Below are positions 16,850 to 25,563 of a stretch of DNA of 64,000 nucleotides, piece by piece. A program made the position numbers and the translations under genes. The DNA is from Cryobacterium soli (GTDB lineage: Bacteria; Actinomycetota; Actinomycetes; Actinomycetales; Microbacteriaceae), in assembly GCF_003611035.1 (NCBI RefSeq), contig NZ_CP030033.1, forward strand, positions 3,782,001 through 3,846,000, given 5' to 3'. The stretch's first letter is position 1; every line of letters starts with the position of its first letter. The notes below the pieces were generated by a model. The model made no database searches. It saw nothing but the letters and a program-made list of their open reading frames with translations, and was not told the DNA's origin.

Positions 16850-17895
16850 AGTTCACGCACCTTGCGGCGGCGCACGATGTAGATGAACACGGGGGCTCCG
16901 ATCAGCGCGGTGAGGATTCCCACGTCGATCTCCGCGGGTCGGGCGATGATGCGGCCGATCACGTCGGCGCCGGTGAGGAGGGCGGCGCCGAGCACGGCGG
17001 AGAACGGCAGCAGCCACCGGTGGTCTACGCCGACGAGCAGCCGGCAGGCGTGCGGAACGACGAGGCCGACGAAGCCGATCGGCCCGGCCACGGCCGTGAC
17101 CGCGCCGCAGAGCACGACGGCGCCGATCGCCGCGGCGCCGCGGGCCACGGCCACCCGTTCGCCCAGGCCCGCGGCGAGATCGTCACCGAGCGCCAGCGCG
17201 TTGAGCGCCCGGGCGGAGAGGAAACTGAGCACGAAACCCACGATCAGGAACGGCGCGACCACGCGGATGTTCTCCATCGTCGCCCCGCCGACGCCGCCGA
17301 TCTGCCAGGAGCGCACGCTGCCGGCGATGTCGTTGCGGGGCAGCACCACGGCGGTGACGAACGAGGCCAGTGCCGCCGAGGTCGCGGCCCCGGCCAGGGC
17401 GAGCTTCAAAGGGGTGGAGCCGCCGCGACCCAACGACCCGATCGTGTAGACGAACAGGGCGGTGGCGCCGGCGCCCACGATGGCCACCCAGATCATCGAG
17501 GTGGCGCTGCTGAGTCCGAAGTAGGCCATGCCGCTCACCACGGCGAGGGCCGCGCCCACGTTCACGCCCAGGATGCCCGGGTCGGCCAACGGGTTGCGGG
17601 TCACCCCCTGCATCACCGCGCCCGACATGCCCAGGGCAGCCCCGGCCACCACGGCCAACAGTGTGCGGGGGATGCGGGTGGCGACGGCGGCGCGGTCGAA
17701 GCCATCCGCTGCCCCGCCGAGCGCCGCAAAGATGTCATCCCAGCCGACCTCGCGGGAGCCGATGGTGATCGAGACCAGCATCAGGAGGGTGAGCACCCCG
17801 AGCGCGGCGAGCAGCCACAACGACCGCAGCCGCTTCGGGCGTCGCACACGGGCGACGCTCGAAGCGGCTGATGAAACAGGGGAAAGAAGGGTCAC
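16846..17895 (-). CDS. Siderophore ABC importer, FecCD permease 1
   Basis: A 349-aa FecCD permease with about ten helices, with GMSGAVMQGVTRNPLADPGI (shortened) and GPIGFVGLVVPHACRLLVG, the standard motifs. It pairs with the following permease to form the membrane channel. Both stop and start overlap the neighbouring genes by four bases, indicating tight stoichiometry of the operon. Confidence 0.92.
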   Translation of the reverse strand: MTLLSPVSSAASSVARVRRPKRLRSLWLLAALGVLTLLMLVSITIGSREVGWDDIFAALGGAADGFDRAAVATRIPRTLLAVVAGAALGMSGAVMQGVTRNPLADPGILGVNVGAALAVVSGMAYFGLSSATSMIWVAIVGAGATALFVYTIGSLGRGGSTPLKLALAGAATSAALASFVTAVVLPRNDIAGSVRSWQIGGVGGATMENIRVVAPFLIVGFVLSFLSARALNALALGDDLAAGLGERVAVARGAAAIGAVVLCGAVTAVAGPIGFVGLVVPHACRLLVGVDHRWLLPFSAVLGAALLTGADVIGRIIARPAEIDVGILTALIGAPVFIYIVRRRKVREL

Positions 17896-18920
17896 TTCGC
17901 GTTGTCGGCCGCAGCGGCGAGCAGCGCCGCGTAGTCGTCGAGGATGTACGAGATCGACAGCGGGGTGGGGTTCGCGGCGGTGCCCATGGGGCCGTCGCCG
18001 GAGAGGTTGACGATGGACTTGTTGGCCACCGCGGGGATCTGCGACAGCAGCGGGTCACCCTCGAGGGTGGCGACCAGGTCGGCGCCGCCGTAGGTGACGA
18101 TCACGTCGACGTCGTTGAACGCATCCGCCTGTTCAGCGCTCTGGGTGAGGGAGTACTGGTCGGTGGTGGCGGAGGCCGTGATGATGCTCGGCGCACTGAC
18201 CATACCGAGGTCGTCGAAGAACATGGTGCGGGTGTCGTGCGTCGTGTAGAAGCTGACCTCGCTGAGGTCGGCCTCGTCGACGTGGGTGAGGAACATCACG
18301 GTCTTGCCCTCGAGCGACGGGTACTTCGCTGCGGTGTCGGCGATCTCGGTCTCGAGTTCGGCGATGAGGTCGTCGCCCTCGGCGACCATGCCCAGGCCGG
18401 CGGCGTTCTGCTTGATCATGTCGCGCCAGGAGGTGCCCCAGGCGTTCTCCGGGTAGGCCACGACGGGCGCGATGGCGCTGAGGGTGTCGTAGTCCTCCTG
18501 GGTGAGACCGGAGTACGCGGCGAGGATCACGTCGGGATTGGTGTCGGCCACGGCTTCGAAGTCGATGCCGTCGGTCTCGTCGAACAGCACCGGGGTCTCG
18601 GCGTCGAGCTCGTCGAGCTTGGCCTTCACCCAGGGCAGCATTCCGTCGTCGTCATCGTCGCCCCAGGTGGCGGCGGCCATGCCCACGGGCACGACGCCGA
18701 GCGCCAGCGGCACCTCCTGGTTGGCCCAGTTGACGGTGGCCACGCGCTCGGGCTTGGCGTCGATCACGGTCTCGCCGAAGGCGTGTTCGATGGTGATCGG
18801 GGTGAAATCGCCGGATGCGGCGGCGGAGTCGGTGTCGGCCGCGGGGGACGAGCAGGCGGCGAGGCCCAGGGTGAGAACGGCGGCGGCCGAGAAGGCTAGA
18901 AGTGCGGATGCGCGGGGCAT
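17892..18920 (-). CDS. Iron-siderophore binding lipoprotein
   Basis: A 342-aa substrate-binding protein of the FepB/FecB family. A lipoprotein signal ends LTLGLAAC with the lipidated Cys at residue 23. The PERVATVNWANQEVPLALGV and NPDVILAAYSGLTQEDYDTL segments are typical of periplasmic-binding-fold TroA proteins. Several Asp-rich loops (WGDDDDDGM) are unusual. The start at 18920 follows GAGGAAAA. As first gene of the operon it lies just downstream of a DtxR-like iron box. Confidence 0.92.
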   Translation of the reverse strand: MPRASALLAFSAAAVLTLGLAACSSPAADTDSAAASGDFTPITIEHAFGETVIDAKPERVATVNWANQEVPLALGVVPVGMAAATWGDDDDDGMLPWVKAKLDELDAETPVLFDETDGIDFEAVADTNPDVILAAYSGLTQEDYDTLSAIAPVVAYPENAWGTSWRDMIKQNAAGLGMVAEGDDLIAELETEIADTAAKYPSLEGKTVMFLTHVDEADLSEVSFYTTHDTRTMFFDDLGMVSAPSIITASATTDQYSLTQSAEQADAFNDVDVIVTYGGADLVATLEGDPLLSQIPAVANKSIVNLSGDGPMGTAANPTPLSISYILDDYAALLAAAADNAK

Positions 18921-19022
18921 GGTTTTCCTCGTGATCGTGGTGCAGGGGGTCAGGGAGTGGACCGACGGCGCTGTGATGCCGCGCCCCGCCGTCGCGCGCA
19001 GGGGTCCAGCCCGGCGCATCCG

Positions 19023-19041
19023 TAAGGGTTGCCTAACCTTA
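19023..19041. promoter_or_regulatory. DtxR/IdeR-type iron box
   Basis: A 19-base near-palindrome, TAAGGGTTGCCTAACCTTA. It closely matches the known DtxR/IdeR consensus TTAGGTTAGCCTAACCTAA. It lies about 100 bases before the lipoprotein gene, so the operon is probably repressed by iron-loaded DtxR/IdeR. Confidence 0.8.
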
Positions 19042-19120
19042 CCAGCACGCCGCGGCCCCTCCGCAAGTCACGGCGCGCTCCGAGCGTGGGCGCACGTCCC
19101 GAGCACGTATCGTCAGGGAT

Positions 19121-19819
19121 ATGAACCGAACTGACCGCCTGTACGGCATCGTTGAGGAACTCCGCGCAATCGCTCCGCGCCCTCGCAGCACGACCTGGCT
19201 GGCCGACCGGTTCGAGGTGAGTCGGCGCACCGTTGAGCGCGATATCAGTGCGCTCCAGCAAACCGGGGCACCGATCTGGGCGCAACCCGGTCGAACCGGC
19301 GGGTACTGCCTCGACCCCTCGATGACCCTGCCGCCGGTGAACTTCAGCGCCGACGAGGCGGTGGCCGTCGCGGTCGCCCTGCGCAGCGTCGAGGGGACGC
19401 CGTTCCACGGCGCCGGCCGAACGGCCCTGCGCAAGCTGCTCGCGGCCATGGCTACGGGCGACGCGGGCGACGCGGACGATCTCGCGGGCCGGGTCCATTT
19501 CATCGGGCACAGCCCCGAGCCGCCGCCGATCCCATCGGTGCTGACGCAGGCCGTCTCCGAACGGCGTGTTCTCCGACTCCGGTACACCGACCGTGACGGG
19601 CGCAGCACGCTGCGGGATGTCGAGCCCCTGGGATACGTCGGGTCCACTACGGCCTGGTACCTGCTCGGATGGTGCCGGCTGCGCGGCGGCATCCGCGCGT
19701 TCAAGCTCGACAGGGTGGATCAGGTGACGGCCACCGCCGAGCGAGTGCCTCGACGCACCGTACACCCCGACGAGATCCAGGTGCCGGGCGGGGATCTGCT
19801 CACCCTCGCGCTGCTGTGA
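19121..19819 (+). CDS. HTH/WYL-domain transcriptional regulator
   Basis: A 232-aa YafY-type regulator. The N-terminal HTH (residues 1-55; TTWLADRFEVSRRTVERDIS) is followed by a WYL ligand domain, with VLRLRYTDRDG, AWYLLGWCRLR and AFKLDRVDQV as the recognisable segments. WYL domains sense small molecules or nucleic acids. The gene is followed by a VOC gene 101 bases downstream on the same strand, and is divergent from the siderophore operon. It most likely controls the VOC gene. Confidence 0.87.
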   Translation: MNRTDRLYGIVEELRAIAPRPRSTTWLADRFEVSRRTVERDISALQQTGAPIWAQPGRTGGYCLDPSMTLPPVNFSADEAVAVAVALRSVEGTPFHGAGRTALRKLLAAMATGDAGDADDLAGRVHFIGHSPEPPPIPSVLTQAVSERRVLRLRYTDRDGRSTLRDVEPLGYVGSTTAWYLLGWCRLRGGIRAFKLDRVDQVTATAERVPRRTVHPDEIQVPGGDLLTLALL

Positions 19820-19920
19820 GAACGGATGTCGAAACACCGACATAGGGGTGTCGCCCGGGGTTGTCAGCATGGTCGGTGTCGCGGATGGTCCGCGACGACG
19901 TCTGCCCCGAAAGAGCTGCC

Positions 19921-20328
19921 ATGAACCTTGTCTCCCTTCGCCTGATCACTGACGATGTGACCCGACTCGCCACTTTCTACGAACGCATCACTGGAGTCGC
20001 CGCCGAACGCCCGAATGACGATTTTGCGGAACTGCGCACACCGAACGGCACCCTCGCCATCGGAAGCACCCGCACGGTGGCCGTCTTCGGTCCCGGCTCC
20101 GCACGCCCGGCCGCCAACCACACCGCCATCATCGAATTCCTGGTTCACGATGTCGATGCGGTCTACGCCTCTCTCAGGGCCGACGGCGTCGAGCCGCTCG
20201 GTGAACCTCGGGACATGCCGTGGGGCAATCGGTCGCTGTTGGTCCGCGACCCTGACGGCACCCTCGTGAATCTGTTCACGCCGGTCACGCCGGCCGCGAT
20301 CGCCAAATTCGCCGAGACCCCGCGTTAG
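19921..20328 (+). CDS. VOC family protein
   Basis: A 135-aa single VOC unit: MNLVSLRLITDDVTRLATFY at the start and VRDPDGTLVNLFTPV at the end. The last-strand Glu ligand is replaced by Asn (LVNLF), so the fold may bind rather than catalyse. The ATG at 19921 is preferred because it matches the family N-terminus. The WYL regulator directly upstream is its likely controller. Confidence 0.85.
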   Translation: MNLVSLRLITDDVTRLATFYERITGVAAERPNDDFAELRTPNGTLAIGSTRTVAVFGPGSARPAANHTAIIEFLVHDVDAVYASLRADGVEPLGEPRDMPWGNRSLLVRDPDGTLVNLFTPVTPAAIAKFAETPR

Positions 20329-20484
20329 CCTCACTGCGGCCGGTGGCGCCTCGGGCCTCCGGCCGCGAGGCCCCCGGGCGTCCCGGCATCGCGCTGCAGA
20401 GGGTCCAGTCGCACACCCGTATCGCACCCGCCGCTCCCGCCGCAATGGCTTGCACGGGCGCATCCGGCTGCGTAGCGTCGAAGG

Positions 20485-21450
20485 ATGAAAATCGGATACA
20501 AGCTGATCGCTGAGGGATTCGGCCCCCAGGAACTCGTCCGTCAAGCCGTGCGCGCCGAACAGGCCGGCTTTGATTTTGTGGAGATGAGCGATCACTTCCA
20601 CCCCTGGGTGGAGGCCCAGGGTCACTCGCCGTTCGTGTGGAACGTGCTCAGTGTGATCGCCGCGAAGACCAGCACGTTGGAGCTGGCCACCGGGGTCACC
20701 TGCCCCAGCGTGCGGTATCACCCGGCCATCATCGCCCAGGCCGCCGCCACGCTCGCGCTGCTCTCCGACGGCCGCTTCACCCTCGGTGTGGGCGCGGGCG
20801 AGCGCCTCAACGAGCACATCGTCGGGCGCGGGTTCCCCGGTATCCATGAGCGGCACGCCACCTTCAACGAGGCGCTCGAGATCATCCGGCTGCTCTGGAA
20901 GGGCGGCTACCAGAACTACGACGGCCGTTACCTCAAGCTCGAGGACGCCCGCATCTTCGACCTGCCCGACGTGCCGCCCACCCTGGCCGTGGCCGCCAGT
21001 GGCCCGAGCTCCGTGGCGCTGGCAGCCGAGCACGGCGACGGCCTCTTCGCTACCGAGCCGAACGCCCAGCTGGTTACCGGCTACCGCGGCGCCGGCGGCA
21101 CCGGCCCGCTATACGCCGAGGCCCCGCTGGCCTGGGCTCGCACCGAACAGGAGGCCGTGACCGCCGCGCACACGACCAACGCCTGGGCGCTGAGCGGCTG
21201 GAAGGTGATGAGCGAGCTCCCGAACCCGGTGAACTTCGAGGCCGCAGCCGCCACGGTCCGAGAGGACGACATCCGCGAGCAGTTCGCCTGCGGCCCGGAC
21301 GTGGAGCGGCACCTCGAGGTGATCGGCCAGTTCACGGATGCCGGCTTCGACCACGTGGCCCTCATGAACGCCGGTCCCGACCAAGACGGCTTCTTCGACT
21401 TCTTCGAGCAGGAGCTGCGGCCCCGGCTGCTCGCCGAGAGCACCCGATGA
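20485..21450 (+). CDS. LLM class F420-dependent oxidoreductase
   Basis: A 321-aa luciferase-fold protein similar to F420-dependent glucose-6-phosphate dehydrogenase relatives. It has KIGYKLIAEGFGPQELVRQA, EMSDHFHPWVEAQGHSPFVW (the SDHFHPW stretch is a family hallmark) and GVGAGERLNEHIVG. F420 use is inferred from the resemblance. Its stop overlaps the HAD phosphatase start (ATGA). Confidence 0.9.
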   Translation: MKIGYKLIAEGFGPQELVRQAVRAEQAGFDFVEMSDHFHPWVEAQGHSPFVWNVLSVIAAKTSTLELATGVTCPSVRYHPAIIAQAAATLALLSDGRFTLGVGAGERLNEHIVGRGFPGIHERHATFNEALEIIRLLWKGGYQNYDGRYLKLEDARIFDLPDVPPTLAVAASGPSSVALAAEHGDGLFATEPNAQLVTGYRGAGGTGPLYAEAPLAWARTEQEAVTAAHTTNAWALSGWKVMSELPNPVNFEAAAATVREDDIREQFACGPDVERHLEVIGQFTDAGFDHVALMNAGPDQDGFFDFFEQELRPRLLAESTR

Positions 21451-22109
21451 CCGCGGCGAGAGCGGTTCTCTTCGACATCGACGGCACCCTGGTCGACTCC
21501 AATTACCTGCACGTCGACGCCTGGCAGCGCGCCTTCCAGACGCTCGACACCGACGTCGAGGCGTGGCGCATCCACCGGTCGATCGGGCAGGATGCCGGCC
21601 AGTTGCTGTCGTCTCTGGTGGGGGAGCGGCCGGACGACTGGGTGAGCCGTGCGAAGGAGCTGCACGCCGAGAATTACAGGGAACTCGCTCCCCGGTTGCG
21701 CGTCTTCCCGCAGGCGCGGGAACTGCTCGCCGCCCTGGCCGGGAGGGGAATCACGGTGGTGCTCGCCACCTCCGCTCCCGCGGAGGAGCTGAACATCCTG
21801 CTCGAGCTGCTCGACTCCGATGACGCTATCCACGCCACGACCAACTCCGACGACGTGGATGTGGCCAAGCCCGACCCCGACATCGTGCGGGTGGCGCTGG
21901 ACCGTGCAGGCGTCGAGCCCGCCGAGGCGCTCTTCATCGGCGACTCGGTCTGGGATATCGAGGCCGCGGGGCGCGCCCGGGTGCGGTCGCTCGGAGTTCT
22001 CTCCGGCGGGATCGCCGGCGACCTGCTCACCGACGCGGGTGCCTGGAGCGTCTTCGGAGGCACGAACGAGATCCTCGACCGACTCGACGAACTGGGTCTG
22101 AGCGCCTAA
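21447..22109 (+). CDS. HAD family hydrolase
   Basis: A 220-aa HAD phosphatase. Motif I is FDIDGTLVDSN (residues 9-19), motif II VVLATSAPA, and motifs III/IV KPDPDIV and FIGDSVWDIEAA. A helical cap lies between motifs I and II. The substrate may be a sugar phosphate or phosphoglycolate-like compound. It is coupled to the LLM oxidoreductase gene by a four-base overlap. Confidence 0.9.
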   Translation: MTAARAVLFDIDGTLVDSNYLHVDAWQRAFQTLDTDVEAWRIHRSIGQDAGQLLSSLVGERPDDWVSRAKELHAENYRELAPRLRVFPQARELLAALAGRGITVVLATSAPAEELNILLELLDSDDAIHATTNSDDVDVAKPDPDIVRVALDRAGVEPAEALFIGDSVWDIEAAGRARVRSLGVLSGGIAGDLLTDAGAWSVFGGTNEILDRLDELGLSA

Positions 22110-22139
22110 CCGTCCCCTCGCCGGTCGACCCGTCCTTCC

Positions 22140-22280
22140 GTCATCGAGCCAGCCCATCGCCGGTCGAGCTTGTCGACGCCGTGCTGAGCCTGTCGAAGTA
22201 GACCTCGTGGCAAGCCTCGAGACCGGCTCACGGGGTCTCGACGGGCTCGACCGACGGAGTGGGCTCGACCGACGGAGTGG
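22140..22280. repeat. Cluster of GTCGAGC/TGTCGAAG repeats and an 18-bp tandem
   Basis: Several degraded copies of the GGTTGAGCCTGTCGAAACC family lie together in both orientations. GGGCTCGACCGACGGAGT occurs twice head to tail at 22243-22260 and 22261-22278. The region fills the gap between two convergent genes. Confidence 0.6.
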
Positions 22281-22294
22281 GTGCGACGCGCGGC

Positions 22295-23116
22295 CTACTT
22301 CGCGATGAACGCGAGCATGTCCTCGTCGAACTCGTCCTGGTAGTCGCCGTAGACACCGTGCGGGGCGCCCCCGTAGATCTTGAGCGTGCCGTGCTTCACC
22401 AGTTCGGCCGACTTCAGCGCGGCTGCGGCGATCGGCACGATCTGGTCGTCATCACCGTGCGCGATGAAGATCGGCACCTCCAGCGCCTGGAGGTCCTCGG
22501 TGAAATCGGTCTCCGAGAACGCCTTCACGCAGTCGTACGCTGCGGCGAGGTTCAACAGCATGCCCTGGCGCCAGAAGTCGTCCTTGGCGCCCTGCGACAC
22601 GTTCGACCCCTCGCGGTTGGCGCCGAAGAACGCCTCGCTGAGGTCTTGGTAGAACTGCGAGCGGTCCTTGAGCACACCGGCGCGGATGCCGTCGAACGCC
22701 TCGATCGGAGTGCCCTCTGGGTTGCTGTCGGTCTTCACCATCAGCGGCGGAACGGCCCCGGCGGTGATGACCTTGGCAACCCGTCCCTTGCCGTACTGGG
22801 CGGCGTAGCGCACCACTTCTCCGCCACCGGTGGAGTGGCCCACGACCACGAGGTCGGTGAGGTCGAGCGATTCCACCAGCTCGGCGAGGTCCTTGGCGTA
22901 GGTGTCCATGTCGTTGCCCGTGTAGGTCTTCGACGAGCGCCCGTGACCGCGGCGGTCGTGCGCGATGGCGCGGTAGCCGGCATCCGCCAGCAGCTTGAGC
23001 TCGACCTGCCAGGCGTCCGACGACAGCGGCCAACCGTGGCTGAGCAGCACGGGCCGGCCGGTGCCCTGCTCGGTGTAGTAGATCTCGGTTCCGTCTGAGG
23101 TGGTGAAGTAAGGCAT
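22295..23116 (-). CDS. Alpha/beta hydrolase (non-heme chloroperoxidase-like)
   Basis: A 273-aa alpha/beta hydrolase. The nucleophile is Ser95 in GHSTGGGEV; the likely acid is in HGDDDQIVP and the base in GAPHGVYGD. The opening MPYFTTSDGTEIYYTEQG and LSHGWPLSSDAWQ match cofactor-free haloperoxidase/arylesterases. The start at 23116 follows a GAGAGAGA-rich leader. It heads toward the same end as the hydrolase and RidA genes next to it, which may form a unit acting on reactive carbonyl or aromatic compounds. Confidence 0.9.
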   Translation of the reverse strand: MPYFTTSDGTEIYYTEQGTGRPVLLSHGWPLSSDAWQVELKLLADAGYRAIAHDRRGHGRSSKTYTGNDMDTYAKDLAELVESLDLTDLVVVGHSTGGGEVVRYAAQYGKGRVAKVITAGAVPPLMVKTDSNPEGTPIEAFDGIRAGVLKDRSQFYQDLSEAFFGANREGSNVSQGAKDDFWRQGMLLNLAAAYDCVKAFSETDFTEDLQALEVPIFIAHGDDDQIVPIAAAALKSAELVKHGTLKIYGGAPHGVYGDYQDEFDEDMLAFIAK

Positions 23117-23166
23117 TGTTCTCTCTCTTTCGGGGTTGATGCGGACTTCTTCGGGAGGGGAGCTGG

Positions 23167-23883
23167 TTACGCCAGATACGCCAGGGCGCCCACGATGAGG
23201 TCGGCGACAGCGTTGGGGTTGGACACCATGACCGAGTGCGAGGCGTCCGGGATCTCGACGGTCTTCAGGGAACCGGCGCGCTCCGCCATGAAGCGCAGGC
23301 CCTCCACCGGGATGTTCTTGTCGGCGGTGCCGAAGATGAACCAGGACGGCAGCGTCTTCCACGCGGGGGTTTCGGCGGGCTGTGGTTCGCCGAGGGCGAA
23401 GTCGCGAATGGCCCGCTGCGTCGCGGCGGCGATCTTCGCCTCTGCGAGGGGAACGTCACCGGCGAACTGATTCGGGAAGAGCTCACGGTCCACGATGAGG
23501 TCATTCGTCCCATCGCCCAGGGCATACGGGCGCACCGTCTCGCCCAGAGTGCTGCCAGGGAATTGGCCGGTGAGCCCGAGCGAGGTTTCGCCGTGGTCGG
23601 GCGCGAAGGCGGCGACGTAGACCAGTCCGGCCACAGCTTCGCTGCCAACGGCCGCCTCGGTGATAACGGCGCCGCCGTAGGAATGGCCGACCAGGAGCAC
23701 CGGGCCGCCGACCGACTCGACGGCGCGGCGCACGTTGTCGGCGTCGGTGCTGACGCTGCGGAGTGGGTTCGGGGTAGCGAAGGCGGCGATTCCGCGGTCA
23801 AGGAGATTCGCCAGGACGCCGCTCCAGCTGGCGGATTCGGCGAAGGCGCCGTGCACGAGAACGACGGTGGGGGAGTCAGACAT
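23167..23883 (-). CDS. Alpha/beta hydrolase
   Basis: A 238-aa alpha/beta hydrolase of the salicylate-esterase-like group common in actinobacteria. It has VVLVHGAFAESASW (oxyanion loop), Ser68 in VGHSYGGAV, FGTADKNIP and DASHSVMV for the remaining triad members. The gene lies 50 bases upstream of the chloroperoxidase-like gene and 37 bases downstream of the RidA gene. Confidence 0.9.
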   Translation of the reverse strand: MSDSPTVVLVHGAFAESASWSGVLANLLDRGIAAFATPNPLRSVSTDADNVRRAVESVGGPVLLVGHSYGGAVITEAAVGSEAVAGLVYVAAFAPDHGETSLGLTGQFPGSTLGETVRPYALGDGTNDLIVDRELFPNQFAGDVPLAEAKIAAATQRAIRDFALGEPQPAETPAWKTLPSWFIFGTADKNIPVEGLRFMAERAGSLKTVEIPDASHSVMVSNPNAVADLIVGALAYLA

Positions 23884-23920
23884 GAGTGCTCTCTTCCGGT
23901 TGTGGTCTACGGGTGGACGG

Positions 23921-24385
23921 TTAGCTGAATTCGACGATGAGCTCGACTTCGACCGGGGAATTCAGCGGCAGTACGGCGACGCCCACGGCGCTGCGGGCGT
24001 GCACGCCGGCGTCGCCGAAGATCTCTCCGAGCACCTCTGAGGCACCGTTCAGCACTGCAGGCTGATCGGTGAATCCGGGGTCCGACGCCACAAACCCCAC
24101 GACCTTGATCACCCGGGTGACCCGGTCGAGGGAGCCGAGCACACTCGCCACGGCGGCCAAGGCATTCAGGGCGCTGAGGCGGGCATAGCCCCGTGCCTCA
24201 TCGGCCGTGACGGCAGCGCCGACCTTGCCGGTGGCAGGCAGCACGCCGTCGACGAAGGGGAGCTGCCCGGCCGTGTAGACCTGGTGGCCGCTGATGACGG
24301 CAGGAACGTACGTGCCAGCGGGCGCTGCGGCCTGCTGCGGCAGTGTGATCCCGAGTTCATCCAGGCGATCGGTGATCGTGGTCAT
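23921..24385 (-). CDS. RidA (YjgF/YER057c) family protein
   Basis: A 154-aa RidA-fold protein. It contains YVPAVISGHQVYTAGQLPFV, ALNALAAVASVLGSLDRV and RSAVGVAVLPLNSPVEVEL. The Arg in the ARSAVGV segment is at the position that binds the carboxylate in imine deaminases. RidA relatives hydrolyse reactive enamines and imines. It heads a three-gene minus-strand run with two hydrolases. Confidence 0.9.
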   Translation of the reverse strand: MTTITDRLDELGITLPQQAAAPAGTYVPAVISGHQVYTAGQLPFVDGVLPATGKVGAAVTADEARGYARLSALNALAAVASVLGSLDRVTRVIKVVGFVASDPGFTDQPAVLNGASEVLGEIFGDAGVHARSAVGVAVLPLNSPVEVELIVEFS

Positions 24386-24432
24386 GGCGCACGCTCCCTA
24401 GGGTTCCCTCCCCGGCTCGGGGAGAACTCCCT

Positions 24433-25311
24433 TCACGGTACGGTCGATGCTCCTGGTGTGCGTGTCCCTGCTGGTACCCCTGTCGCGGAGAGGGTGGTGA
24501 CGGATGGGTCGAGGGAGGCGGCCAGGCGAGAGAACACCATGGCCGTGATGCTCTGCGGCGGCGCGGACAGCACGGTCAACTGGTACCCGGGCATGCTGCG
24601 CACCGCGAAGTTCTGCACGTCGATCTCGATGGCGCCCACGGCCTCCACCACCATATTGATCCGGGCGTCCTCCGAACCAGACACGTCGTACCGCGCCCAC
24701 ATCCGCTCGAAGTCGGGATCGTCGGAGAGTGCGTCGACGATCTCCTTCAGCCGTGGTGAGCGCGGATCGGCATCCCGCCGCAGGCCCGCCAGGCTGGAGC
24801 GGGTCATTTCCTCCCACTCCACGAGGGAGTGCTTCATCCGGTCCACGAAGAGGCGGAGCACAACGTTGGATCCGGCCGAGAGCCCGCCATTGCCGAACAC
24901 GTGGGCGAGCGGGTTGGCCGCCACGATGTCGCGGTGGCTGTCGGACACGTATGCGGGGGTGTGGGTCCAGTGGCCGAGCACGCGCGTGATCCGCTCGGCC
25001 GATTCCGCGTCGGGTTGCACGGGCTGGGGCAGCTCACCGCTGGCGACCCGCAACAGGTACTGCCGCGAATCGGCGTCAAGCCCGAGTGCTCGAGCGAGGG
25101 CGTTCAGCACCTGATCGGATGGCCGGCCGCCGCGGCCCTTCTCCAATCGCAGGTAGTACTCGGCGCTGATCCCGGCGAGCCGGGCGACCTCGTCCCGTCG
25201 CAGCCCAGGCACCCGGCGACCCGTATCCCGCACGATCCCCGCGTCCTCCGGCTGGCAGACATGGCGGCGAGCCCGTAGGAACTCGCCCAACACGATCAAC
25301 CCCGCAGACAT
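24433..25311 (-). CDS. XRE-family regulator with MmyB-like ligand domain
   Basis: A 292-aa regulator. An N-terminal helix-turn-helix (VPGLRRDEVARLAGISAEYY, then LRLEKGRGGRPSDQVLNALA) is followed by a large MmyB-like PAS-type domain (HTPAYVSDSHRDIVAANPLA). Regulators of this type often control adjacent oxidoreductase or hydrolase genes and may bind fatty acids. It sits just upstream of the RidA/hydrolase run on the same strand. Confidence 0.88.
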   Translation of the reverse strand: MSAGLIVLGEFLRARRHVCQPEDAGIVRDTGRRVPGLRRDEVARLAGISAEYYLRLEKGRGGRPSDQVLNALARALGLDADSRQYLLRVASGELPQPVQPDAESAERITRVLGHWTHTPAYVSDSHRDIVAANPLAHVFGNGGLSAGSNVVLRLFVDRMKHSLVEWEEMTRSSLAGLRRDADPRSPRLKEIVDALSDDPDFERMWARYDVSGSEDARINMVVEAVGAIEIDVQNFAVRSMPGYQLTVLSAPPQSITAMVFSRLAASLDPSVTTLSATGVPAGTRTPGASTVP

Positions 25312-25387
25312 ATGCGCTCCTACCGTTCGGATAGGTCCACCGTACGTCGTAGAGCGATGCCTCCACATCCCCTTGACGTGGGAAAGT

Positions 25388-25516
25388 CAGGCCGTTCGTG
25401 ACGCCGGTTTCGGCGGTGAGATCGGCCAGGGACGCCCTCTGGTAGCCGTGCACCCAGAACAGCTCGATGGCGGCGTCGAGGAGGGCGTCCTCGTCGAAGG
25501 TGCGGGTGCGCGGCAT
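25388..25516 (-). pseudogene. Truncated TetR regulator, N-terminus only
   Basis: Reads MPRTRTFDEDALLDAAIELF and WVHGYQRASLADLTAETGVTNG, the complete first two-thirds of a TetR HTH. The homology stops after residue 42 and the frame runs into unrelated sequence. Normal members have about 190 residues. The XRE gene begins 77 bases beyond the break, so a deletion or insertion probably removed the rest. Confidence 0.7.
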
Positions 25517-25563
25517 CCCATCACGCTACTCCTGCACGGAAGTGTCCTTCCGCAGGCAGCGCC

